DNA of 64,000 bases. It comes from Brassica napus. Its lineage: Eukaryota > Streptophyta > Magnoliopsida > Brassicales > Brassicaceae. Shown here piece after piece: positions 34,716 through 45,600 of this stretch. Where the stretch lies: positions 8,070,652-8,134,651 of the forward strand of contig NC_063444.1 in NCBI RefSeq assembly GCF_020379485.1. The letters are read 5' to 3'. The notes under the pieces were generated by a model. The model was given only the letters and a program-made list of their open reading frames with translations, did not search any database and had not been told where the DNA came from. Within the stretch, counting starts at the first letter, position 1; the number at the start of each line of letters is the position of its first letter. A program made the translations under genes and the position numbers.

Positions 34716-35549
34716 TGTTGGGTCCCTCCTAGATGGAGAGAACCAAGTGGGCATGAGACATAATAATTCTCATGACCTTAAGTAATTAGTGATGTTCCCC
34801 TTTACACTGTAGACTCACAATAATAGAGTTTTGACAAAAAGAAACAAGAGAGAGAGAAAGGAGAAAAAGAGAGAGAAGGAGAAAACTCGTAAGGTGATTT
34901 CAAGACTGGATTTGGAGGGTCAAACGGATCCTGATCGGGCTGATATTTTGTAAGAAGCTTCTTCAGTCAGTGGGTTAGAGGTTCACTGGAGGGATTTGGA
35001 TTTCAACGGTTGGATCTTCTGTTGTCTGGGTTTTCTTGAAGCTGGTCGCCATAGTTCTTCAGCAGAGCAGTCTTGGGTGTTTGGTAAATCCAACGGTGAG
35101 ATCTTCTCTTATTGAGCTGAAGTTTGGCAGAGGTATTGTCGACTTGTTTATCTTGGATTTGTACGGTTGGATTAGTTTCTGGAAGCCGGAATCTTTGTGA
35201 GCTGAGGTCGTTTGGTTGCTGCCGGTTTTGAAGCTTTGTGTTGCTCTCTTGTTGTTGTTGTTTGTGTTGGAGATAGCTCTTTGTAGCTAGACTCTATGTT
35301 CTGTTCAGGCTGTTGAACAGGGAGGACTTGGTTGTACTCATACCATTTATATAGTGGATTTTTGAGTGGACTACGGTCCCGTGGTTTTTCCTTCTCACAT
35401 CGAGGAGGTTTTCCACGTAAAAATTGTGTGTCTCATTTACGTTTTTCTGCATATTACATCCCGCCATCGTCGAAGTATTTTCTTCACAGGTTCACAAGGT
35501 CAGGGGAACACGACCATTAGTATTTCCGCTGCGCCGTGTGACTTTCCCC
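34716..35549 (+). repeat. 3' LTR of second Copia, four terminal bases missing
   Basis: Direct repeat of 29834-30672. It ends ...TTTCCCC at 35549 instead of ...TTTCCCCAACA, then GC, then duplicated host sequence. Confidence 0.92.
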
Positions 35550-36329
35550 GCTTCCTCGCTTGCCAATATGCTATATGAAACTGTTGGTTCAGAAACATAC
35601 GAGATCGGAGGTCAAAACAAACCCTACGCGTCTGATGTATGGGTCTACAATAAGCTGATAGGCAAACGACGCAAAGCCCCTATCATGATGGTGGCTCGTA
35701 AGAATCCACTTACGTGCTCACTTGATGGGAAATTATATTTGTAATGGGAGGGTGTAAAGGAGATGAGTCTACGTGTTCGGCTGAGGTTTTTGACACAAAA
35801 ACTCAAACCTGGGAACCTTTACCGGATCCTGGCGTCGAACTCCGGTTCTCTTTGATTAAAAAGCTTGAAACTGAATCAGGAAATTTTTTTATTGCGGAGC
35901 AATAATAACAACTTTTTTTTATCTTGTTAAAAAAAATGTAGGTGGGAAGTTTATCGTGCAAAATTTGGTGAGAGTATCTGTAAGATAGATGAGGTATGGT
36001 ACTCTTATGATCAACGTGAATGTTGGTGGTATGACACAAAGTGTCGAAAGTGGAGATTAGTGAGAGGTTTGACTGAACTCTGTCGGCGTTTTAGTCGTGA
36101 ACTTGGAGTGAAAATAGGAAGTTATGGTGGAAAACTCGTAATCTTTTGGGTTGGTCCTGCGCTGTATCCTTTCCTTGGTACCTCCCGGATTTGGTGTGCT
36201 GTGATATTGCTTAAAAAACATTGTGGTCGTTATAATGAAGTTTGGGGTCAAGTTGAATGGGCAGATATTGTGCTTACAGCCCCTTGGTCACATACAGTAC
36301 GCTTACGTTGTGTGAAGTCGGTGCAATGA

Positions 36330-36870
36330 TCAACAAAGTATGCTTTTGCATTTAACCTTTTGTCTTTAAAAAAAAATACAATTGATGCTATTTAGGAGAG
36401 TCGTTGATATAATATAGATAGTGTGATATATATGCTGATTAATTTTACTGGCACTAATTCGATTTCTTTTATAAATGTTAAAGTCTAAGTCTTCCTCCAT
36501 GTAATCACAAAAACACATACGTACCACAATAGTCTCATTCTTCTTCAACATCTAGTTATCTTTCTCCTCTCCTTTTTTGTAGCTTTTTGTTCTCCTTCTC
36601 CTTCCAGCCTTTTTCACCTTGTCCATGAAAAGGAGAGACAGCGTTAATAACAACCTTCTTTATTCAGGGAAGAAACAACAACCTTCTTGGCAGAAGCCTA
36701 AGGAAAAACAGTTCAACAACTTAAACTTAAAAGAAATTGCTCTTATGTACTTTGATATATGAACAGTTTCTCCCTATAGGAACCAATCGTAAAAACCAAG
36801 AATACATGCTGTAATATAGCCATTATTATGTAAAGTCTAACTGGTTATGACATGTGATCGGTCAAAATAC
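36330..36870. other. Spacer, nothing recognised
   Basis: 3' flank of the F-box/kelch pseudogene and AT- and CT-rich sequence up to the second Cassandra. No gene or repeat with clear ends. Confidence 0.4.
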
Positions 36871-37655
36871 TGTAATGCCCCGACCGCCCACGGCTAATGG
36901 ACCATCCACACCCGTGGTCCGTGGGTCCCATCCTGTTGCGTTAATTTTTTGAATGCCCGAAAGTCTTGTTTACTGACCTTGCAATCACCACATGACCTTT
37001 CTCCGTGCTTTGGCCTCACTCGCACGCTATCGCGAATCACTTCCCGATAGGTCACCCATCCTTTCACTACTCCAGTCCAAGCACGCTTAATTCTGGAGTT
37101 CTAAACGGATGTGTGACGGAAAAGGTAAGTCAACTTTGGTGACATAGGTAGTCAAATCAATTCTCTTAAGTCTTTTCATATATCACAATTCGGGATGTTA
37201 CAATTCACCCCCTCTCAAAGGACGCAACGTCCTCGTTGCGCCCCACGACAGGTCTCAAGACGCCTCTCGGGTCAGAACCGAGATGGTTGATCTGCTCTAA
37301 TACCACTTGTAATGCCCTGACCGCCTATGGCTAATGGGCCACCCACACCCGCTCACTCGGCCCGTGGATCCCATCCTGTCTTACGGGCGGTGCGTTAATT
37401 TTCTAAAGATCCGAAAATTTTGTTTACTGACGTTGCAATCACCACATGATATTTCCCGAGCTTTGGCCTCACTCGCACGATATCGCGAATCACTTCCCGA
37501 TAGGTCACCCATCCTTTCACTACTTCATCCCAAGCACGCTTAACACAAGAGTTCTAAACGGATGTGTGACGGAAAATGTAAGTCAACTTTAGTGACATAG
37601 GTAGCCAAATCAATTTTCTCAAGTCTTTCCATATATCATGACTCGGGATGTTATA
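36871..37655 (-). mobile_element. Second Cassandra TRIM, older copy
   Basis: LTRs at 36871-37202 and 37308-37655 enclose ~105 bp. On the minus strand the primer-binding site has one change (TGGTATTAGAGC, near 37293-37306) and the polypurine end GAGAGGGGGTGAA is kept. One LTR terminus has decayed (TTATA for TTACA). The flanks AATAC (36866-36870) and AATAT (37656-37660) are a target duplication with one mutation. The 5S-like boxes are present on the minus strand of each LTR (for example complement of 37058-37087) but are more diverged than in the 24-kb copy. Confidence 0.92.
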
Positions 37656-37735
37656 AATATATTAAACATTCTTCTCCATGATTGATGTAAAAGCAAAAAC
37701 CTATAAATGATATAAAACAAAAACTGATATTAATG

Positions 37736-38230
37736 GAGGATTTGATTTTGTGGCATTGACTAAGAACTTTAAGCAGTACGACCTATGGGGTCAACCTGAA
37801 GAAAAAAAAGTTCAAACTGCTAATAGTATTGAAGGATCCTTCTACATGATCTCGCAGTCAGTTCCATCCTATTCGGAGACATTACATTCCGGCTGACTTT
37901 ATCGCGAGATCCGTGAAGAATAACTTCATCAACTACAGCCACCGCCATCCGATTTTAGAGGTGGATATATTTAGAATACGCTTTTCTAACCTGTGGGTGA
38001 ATATCGTTGATCGTGGCACATATATATCATTGACAAGTTCATGTGTGATTTTTATCTAATGAACTTACCTTCTGATATTTATGATAGTTTTTAGAGTGTT
38101 GTTAATTTTTTACTATCTAAAAACACTGGTAAAGTGGTAAGTCTTCAGAGATATGTAAAGTCTTTATAGTCTACTTCCATGATTTGTTTTCTCTGTTCCC
38201 TCTTGTTTTCAAGGTTGAACTTAAACTTGA
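37736..38230 (+). pseudogene. 3' fragment of an SCD6-like gene
   Basis: Homologous to plus-strand 12906-13330: FDF-box exon (GFDFVALTKNFKQYDLWG) and downstream flank. A frame break follows the YMISQS segment, and no upstream exons are next to it. Its other half is the inverted 5' fragment at 27722-28268. The two halves would lie side by side in one orientation if the ~10 kb between them were inverted. Confidence 0.82.
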
Positions 38231-38626
38231 CCCAAAAAAAACACTTAAATTTGGTCCAGAGTGAATGCATCTCCCAGAGGTGTGAAGTCTTCTTTTCATT
38301 ATCCATGCATTTTGTTATGTATAAGTATAACTTTAGATTAGTCAGAGTTATGTGGACCGTCATTAGTGGCTTCTGGGTTATGATTGGGACCAAATCTTCC
38401 AACTTGGAAGGCATATAGATTGATAAGTAAAGAAAATATCATAATATATAATTACTAAACACAAGTTGAAACTGACTCTTTATGGGATCCTAAAGTGACC
38501 AACATTTAGTGTGCTTGGCGCGTTGTTGTGTCCATTCAACATTTCCAATATAAAGGCACTAATTATCCATCAAATACAACTTTGTAAATATTAAATATAG
38601 TAAATTCTCTTTTTGCTTCTTTTTAT

Positions 38627-41600
38627 TTATATCCTGTCATCAGCAGTGGAAGGTGCTTCTTCCACAAAATAAATGACAGTTTCTGACTTGTTCATTTGGT
38701 GATCATCATGGTTCTGCTTTCTTCCTTCTGGTTTTGTTTGGTCTTGGTCTTTGGTTATGATTGCCTCAAGTTGTTGTTGCTGCTTCTTTACTTTGGTCTT
38801 ATTGGCTGATATAGTCAAGGCTCCTAGTCCAAGGATGGATAAGCAACCTGACGCTGCAAAGACACCGTCTTTGACAAGGTAACAATCTTCTTCAAGCCAT
38901 CCTTCTCCGAAAGGCTGCAGTCGGCTCATGCTTATTGCAGTACTCAGAATCAAAACCACGACCACAAAATTCGACCTAATATATAGCCACATAGGTAAGA
39001 ACACAAACCTCAAAAGATATTCAATTTCTATCTTATACTGCTTCGATGATAGATAATAGATATTACTTGTTTACTAGATTTTTTAACCGCGCTACGCGCG
39101 GATAAGATATTATATGTATTTCTCAATTCTAAAAAATAATGTATAATATTGTATTATATTATTTAAAAAATATAAAATATGACTACATAACATAAATATA
39201 TTTTTTAAATTTTCTTTGTGGAAATCATTATGTTGTTTGATTGTTGTACTTGATTCACATATTTGCATAGATATTTGTGATAGATGAATAACTATATTTT
39301 TATTATCAGTAAATAATATATATTTATTATATAATATAAGAAAAATAAAATTATTTACTTTTTAAACAAACTTGTCTCATGTTGGGGACTCGGTTATAGA
39401 CATATCATATACGAATGAGACATTTTTACAGTTATCAATCTTCTTAACATTGAAAAAACAAATCTACATATCAAAACAATATCTCATACGATCTATTTGT
39501 GGAATAATTACTCTGAAGAAATTGAATTTAGGCATCAAAAAGGACTGAAAATGTATGTGCATATATGTTATCTAAGTCTGCTTCACAAAGTACTATTCAT
39601 AGTTCATATATCATTAATGTCCATCCTATTTTTTTGTCCACCATTTCTTAAACATCTTGAAATAACTGATGCTAATTAATAATAAACTTTTTGCTGGAAA
39701 AAAAATCAAATTTGTCTAATTATCGCTTAAATATTTTATTAATATGGTCTAAGAAGCTTTTAAGTGATATCATAGTTTAATTTATTAGTTTTTTTGTTAA
39801 TTTTTAGAGGTTTTTGTATTTAAGATTTTTTTCCATATTAAGCTTCTATTTCTTTCACAGAATTGATATATATATATATATATCATAAAAATTACCATCA
39901 AATCAGTTTTACTTATTTATTATTTTGTTTTAACAAAAATACACTTTTTAAATAATTTAATTTAAAATAAAATTATATATTAATTTGCTGTATTTTAACA
40001 ATTTCATTGATTTAATTAATTTGCTTTGGTGTATAACTTAAAAAGTTTTCATATGAATCGGGGAAAGTAAATTTATGTTGTTATATTATATTTATTTTGT
40101 GTATATAGAATCTATATATAATTCTAGTGTAATAAAGAAAGAACATTATTTTTTTGTAACTTCAAAAAGATACATTATTACAATTTAAAATGAATCAAAA
40201 TTGAAGAAAATGGTAATTAAATATTTGTAAATCTAATTGTTTAGTTGGATTCTCATGAAAAAAAAATCGATTGGTTAAACAAATGTTTCAAAATTTGTTG
40301 TGGTATTGTTTTGTCTATAAATTATAAAATTTATTGAATTAATATATTTAATTATTGCATCCTTAAATAATATTTTATTAAGACATTAGAAAAATATGTT
40401 TTGAGTTGTTTTGTCAAATTGTACAAAAATCTATGCTTTTTCATATTTGTAACTTCAAAAAGATACATTATGATAATTTGAAATTAATAAAAATTGAATA
40501 AAATGGTAATTAAATATTTGTAAATCTAATTATTATTTTATCTTGTTTAGTTGGATTCTCATGAAAAAAAATCGATAGGTTAAACAAATGTTTCAAAATT
40601 TGTTGTGTTATTGTTTTGTCTATAAATTACAAAATTTATTGAATTAATATATTTAATTATTGCACCCTTAAATAATATTTTATTAAGACATTAGAGAAGT
40701 ATGTTATGAGTTGTTTTGTCAAAATTTTACAAAAATCTATGTTTTTTCATATTTGTCACGAAAATTTATATGTTAAACTTTGTCACGAAAACAAAAATAT
40801 ATGCTTTTTCATACTTGTCAACGTTCTCACACTTTCTAAGAATATATTAGCTTAGTCACTTACTTATTTTTTTTTTACAAAATAAAGTATCGGAGTCTTG
40901 AAAGTTGAATTCATATTATTGTAAATGTACATAAGAGTTTGTGATTATATACTTAGTGGTTCTTGTATATGTGTCCAAGAAAGTTTCAATGGCTTAGTGG
41001 TAACTGTCCTATATTTATATCATACTAACCCGGGTTCGATTCTCACCTTCGCATTGTTTTTTTATTTTTTACGAAAAAAAATGAGATGACATGGCAATTT
41101 CGGATTCTCTGATTAGTTGATTTTTCTATCCTATGTGGACACCCTCTCCATGGCTTATATCCCCCTTTTAGTATAGTATAGATTGTAGTCTTAATTAATG
41201 TAATCATGCGGATAGAGACCAAACCAAACCAAACCAAAACCACTTTTAGTGTAACCCAAAACACCCGAACTAAACCGTTTTATATTTATTAAATTTTTAT
41301 ATTTCATAAATATATCTAAGAATATATAACCTTATTACATCAGTATATTATTCTAAATCATTGTTTCTAACTAAACCTTACTAAAGTCAAATTGTATCAA
41401 ACCAAACCGATACAAATGGTTTTATTTGATTTTCAGTGTATAAAATCTTAAACCGGAAAACAAACCGTAATTCAGAGCATCAACGCATAGTTTAAAGCAC
41501 CTCATAGGACAGTAGCCCTTTCAGTTATTTACGTTAGTAAAAAGAGAGATTTGAGAGTAATATTTTTTTTACCAGGAGAGAATCAAAAGAACAGTTGGTA

Positions 41601-41969
41601 AAGTAAGATTAGTAATCTTGTAACCATCTTCTCTTTTGGTTCCTGTCCTGTAAATTCGGAACACAACTATGTTTCCAACGATCTGAGCAACACAGAAGCA
41701 AAGAACAGCGGCTGTTCCGAGCCAAAAAGCATGGCTTCTTGGTATATAACAGTTCCTCTCTGTGTCCCATCGAACGTCTTCTTTCTACAGACATGGATAT
41801 TTCAGAAAACGTTGGTTTGAACTTTTCGATTAACGAAACACAAAAAGAGACTTTTAATGGAAGTTAGCTTACGTGGTACCTTTGTTCTCTTGAACTCGGC
41901 TATAAAACATGTGATGAAGGAAACGAGACCAAGAAGGAACACGACCGAGTGGAGAACATGGTTGTGCAT
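38627..41969 (-). CDS. DUF1218 four-helix membrane protein
   Basis: Three exons join in frame: 41969-41880, 41784-41573 and 38975-38627, giving 216 residues. The last junction splits a Trp codon (TG|G). DUF1218 proteins are plant membrane proteins, some linked to vein patterning and secondary walls; no reaction is known. Seen here: an N-terminal hydrophobic helix (VVFLLGLVSFITCFIAEF), a KEDVRWDTERNCY loop with conserved Cys, further helices in AVLCFCVAQIVGNIVVF, FVVVVLILSTAIS and AASGCLSILGLGALTI, and a hydrophilic Gln/Lys-rich C-terminal tail. Intron 2 is ~2.6 kb because it contains a 2.1-kb Helitron. Likely homologue of At4g19370 by position. ATG 41969 begins the first helix directly. Confidence 0.85.
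40156..40757 (+). repeat. 293-bp tandem duplication inside the Helitron
   Basis: The segment starting GTAACTTCAAAAAGATACAT at 40156 recurs at 40449 with small differences through AAATATTTGTAAATCTAATT and TTTCAAAATTTGTTGTG. Both copies are very AT-rich and non-coding. Confidence 0.85.
40990..41044 (+). promoter_or_regulatory. tRNA-like A and B boxes within Helitron
   Basis: TGGCTTAGTGG (40990-41000) and GGGTTCGATTCTC (41032-41044) match Pol III A- and B-box consensus at tRNA-like spacing, but the intervening sequence cannot fold as a tRNA. It may be a SINE or tRNA fragment captured by the Helitron. Confidence 0.5.
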
Positions 41970-42699
41970 AGTTTCTAATGATCTTTGTACCCTGTAAGAT
42001 TTGTGGATGCACGTATATATGTATAACTCTACAACATAAATGTTTAATCTTCTTTGTCAACTAAACAAGAGTGGGAAAGGGCCAAGTAGCTGAATATTCT
42101 TAGTTATATCAAATGATATTTTTCAAAAACAAATTTGAAGGAAATAGATGATGGCGTAGTATACTTACTTAGACTGTTATACACATCTTAAAATTTTCGG
42201 TTTCCTGAGGGAATTACTCAGAGAAATTTTCTTCGTCAACCAAATGAATATAGAAAACGGGGAATATATTCTAAAATGATAATTAAATGATAATTCTGCT
42301 AAATCATTCAAAGGAAAAAGATTTGACTAATTAAAGGAGAGGTCAACGTTGATTATTCAGACTTTTTAAACAGAGAAAATCAAATGATGACAAAAGACTA
42401 TGTTTATGGAGTATAGATCAAGCCTTCCCAAGTTGAAAACTTATTAGATTTTGTATTTTTCTTAAGAAAATGAAAGTTTGAATTTGGATTTTCAGTTGGC
42501 TACTAGGCTTAGAAACATTATCCATTTTGCTTATCTTTACAATTTTTATTTAACAAATTGTTTATTAGTCTTTAGTAGTATAAGCTAGTAAGCTACAAAG
42601 AAAAATGAAATGGGTATCCATATGTTAGTATAATATATAAATTCTTAAATATAAGATTATAATTTTTTATTTAAAATAAATCTAAGCAAAGACGAGACT
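41970..42699. other. Spacer between DUF1218 and FAO genes
   Basis: Promoter side of the DUF1218 gene and 3' side of the fatty alcohol oxidase gene. AT-rich, no coding potential or defined repeat. Confidence 0.5.
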
Positions 42700-45600
42700 T
42701 CATTTCTTCCTCTTAAGAGCATCAACAACATTAAGGCCAATACAATAAGCGATAGACTGAACGCTGACCATCGGATTAACCCCTAAAGCCGTTGGAAAAA
42801 CACTTGTGTCCGCCACAAATAAGCCTTCGACCTCCCAAGTCTCTCCCGTTGGCTTCACCGCAGATACTTCTGGTCTAGTTCCCATCCTACAGCTTCCCAT
42901 TTGATGAGCTGAACATATCTGTCCTGACAAATCCTTCAAGCCCTTTGAACTCTCTTCTCTCACAAACCGCTCAATCTCTACCGCACTCGCTGTCCTAACG
43001 TTCAAACTCTTACCTTCTGAGTTATGTGTCCCAATCTCCTCAGCTCCTGCCGCGGTCAAAATGTTCAAGACTCTCTCAAGTCCCTTCTTTAGACTCTCTT
43101 CGTCTTCATTGTTTAAGTTGTACTCGATAGAACTCTTAGAGTTGATTGTTCCGGTTCCTTTGTCTCTCAAAAGCGTGAAAACGTGTGCGGTTCTTGAGAA
43201 TTTGAGCATTCGTGTTTTGAACTCCTTGCTTGATGTCCAAGGAATGACCCCTGAGAACAACCCTGGATGAAGAGAAGGTGTCTGAATCACCGTTTCTCCA
43301 TAAGAACGTTTCGTTTCTGCGTTTACAACGCTAGACATTGCGGTCATGATACCTCCTTCGTAGCTTTTCTTCTTCTTCTCAGGCCATTCTTCCTCCTGCG
43401 GGAACCAACCCCAAGCCATAACTACAGGATGTAAACAAAGGTTTCTCCCAATGTTACCGTTCTTCAAACCGCTGCGTTTCAACAAATGAGGCGTTCTGAG
43501 CGCACCGCAAGCCACTATAGTTGTTTTAGCCTCCACCACATAAATGTCATCCCCAAACGCAAACGCAACTCCAGTCGAGGTCTTTGTCTTCTTCCCACCT
43601 TTGCACTCGTACAAGACTTCCATCGCTTCACAACCTGGAAGGATCAAACCGTTACCAGATTCCACTAAATCTACAAGCCAAGTCTCTGAAGTCCCTTGCT
43701 TTTGACCTTTCTTGCAACCCAAGCAACAAAACCCACAGTAATGATCCGATGGAGCATTCCTCGGAATATTCTTCACCGGTAACCCTAAATTTTCACAACC
43801 CTTCCTCAAGATCTCATTGTTAAACCCTTCTTCTAAAAACTCGCATTGAACACCCATTCTCTCACACACAACATCCATTGCCTCTCGATACAAATGGCTT
43901 CCAAACATTTCTAGTTCAGACTTTTCCGACCATTCCTTCATGACATGTTCTGGTGTCTTGATCGAGGCCGACCAGTTAATCGTTGAACCGCCTCCGACCG
44001 TAGACCCGGCGAGGATCACTACGTTCATGTCAGTAGTGGCTAATAACCCACCGGATAAGTACATCTCATCAAATGCTTGTCCTTCATGTAAAGAGAGATT
44101 GCTTCTTGCATAGTAGTTTCCTTTCTCCACCACCAAAACTTTGTAACCAGCCTTGGCTAACATTCCAGCCACCACTCCTCCCCCGGATCCTGACCCAACA
44201 ACCACGGCATCACACTGGATTGTCATCACTGGGTCAGAAATAGATGATCCGTTTTTAGTCCTCTTGTGAGTTGAAACTGTGAACCCGTGACCGGTTAACT
44301 TCTTTGTCACTGCTTCTCTAGGGCTTTTGAGATCGATGATGCCATTATAAAGTGGTCCAAAGATCTCATCATGTTTGTTCTTTTTCGTCGTCTTCTCATT
44401 TAGTTCTTCTTCATGATCACTATGGTCAGAGCTGGGTCCATTGTATCCTATTGCTTTCCACGCCAGGTTATTTCCTTTTTCATCCACCTGAAAATTAATT
44501 AAATAATCTTAAGGAATTAATTCTTTTGGTAATAATTCTGTATATCAAAATTGACATTTCTTCTGAAAAAAAATGGTAGCAATGTGATAAGTTTCCTGCT
44601 CCCTCTCTGGGTTTATTAGGTACGAATTTTCTTTGATAGGCAATTGTCGACAGGTCCACCACAGGTACACCTTGGGCCATATATGTAGAACTTATTATTA
44701 CCATATATGCTGAAAGAATTATTTTTTTGACTCATAACTCAAATTTAATCTTGATTTGCATTTGGACTCATAACTCAAGAATTTAATCTTGAGAAAGACA
44801 CCTTACGCCTGAATGCGTATATGTATTGGGCTTTGGTTAACTCAGATTAAATGTCCCGTCAGTATATAATTATATTTCCTCAGTTATTTCTTTTTCTTTT
44901 AAAAGATGTATTTAAAAGAATGTGATAAAGACTAATGTTTAACTCTTTGAATTAGATGGATTTAACTTTTAAAATGTGCGAAATCATAAAACATACTTCA
45001 CATTTTTCATCAAAAGTATCATTTCGATATTTTCCCAAAAAATTAAGAAAATGATTAAAATACAATTCGTTTTTAATAATCACACTTATGTAACTAATAG
45101 TATTTAAGATAAATTAAACAATACATTTTACAATTAATATTAGAGTATTACCAATGGAAAACTCAATATTTTCTCCAAAATAGAATAACTTCCTAATAAA
45201 GTTAAGTTCACTTTAACCCTTCTCTTCTTAGAGTAAAAAATAGAATAATAAACAAAAAAAACTTTATTTATAGAGTAAATACATGTTTATTCTATAACAG
45301 AGTGGATAATAGAATGGGTTTAGAATATTTCTTATTCCAAACTTCATTTTGAAATATATTATAAAATGGAGTTAGATATGTTCTTAAGCATAGCAAATAT
45401 AATTTGCATTAAAATTATAAATTCATACTTTTTATAGAACAAAAAAAAATCAAAATATCAGTTTTACCAAACATAAAGAGTAAATCTTATAGGAACATAG
45501 GGAGCATATGTATATGCAAAGCAAAATTTGTAACGAGAATTGGGTATTTTTACCTGAGTAAAGAAGACAAAGGCAGTGATAAGTTTGATGGACCTAAAGA

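Larger units (their letters stand above)
29834..35549 (+). mobile_element. Copia LTR retrotransposon (Tork/TNT1-like) with abnormal right end
   Basis: Left LTR 29834-30672 starts TGTTGGGTCC and ends TTTCCCCAACA. Right LTR 34716-35549 lacks the last four bases (AACA) and is joined through GC to host sequence. The primer-binding site TGGTATCAGAGC (30676-30687) follows the left LTR, and polypurine AGAGGGGGAGTT precedes the right LTR. Instead of a 5-bp target duplication, 67 bp of the F-box/kelch pseudogene are present on both sides (29767-29833 and 35552-35618). The LTRs are similar but visibly more diverged than those of the first Copia. Confidence 0.95.
29428..36329 (+). pseudogene. F-box/kelch paralogue, frameshifted and split by a Copia element
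   Basis: The 5' part (29428-29833) encodes an F-box (LLPVDIVLSTLARI, LVSKRFRSLI) with a frame change near 29690-29740. The 3' part (35552-36329) encodes kelch-type sequence in at least two frames: GSETYEIGG to LTCSLDGKLY, then a shift at 35738-35745, then WYDTKCRKWRLVRGLTEL to VRLRCVKSVQ and a stop. An A/T-rich defect also lies near 35885-35935. A 5.7-kb Copia element sits in between. The intact gene at 25.9 kb shows what the frame should be. It is not expected to make a full F-box/kelch protein. Confidence 0.9.
39074..41182 (-). mobile_element. AtREP-type non-autonomous Helitron in DUF1218 intron
   Basis: Read on the minus strand it starts TCTATACTATACTAAAAGG (41182 downward). It ends in a 15-base hairpin CCGCGC-GTA-GCGCGG (complement of 39087-39101), ten bases, then CTAG at 39077-39074. 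It sits between A and T, as Helitrons do, with no target duplication. No Rep/helicase frame is present. Inside, a 293-bp unit is tandemly repeated (40156-40448 and 40449 to about 40757). Near its 5' end is a tRNA-like A/B-box pair on the plus strand. Confidence 0.93.

Noticed and set aside
40990..41044. A tRNA gene
   Set aside because: A- and B-box-like words are present, but no cloverleaf, anticodon arm or acceptor stem can be formed.
42700..44487. Single-exon oxidoreductase starting at 44487
   Set aside because: The codon there is GTG preceded by a splice acceptor; two upstream exons give the normal FAO N terminus.
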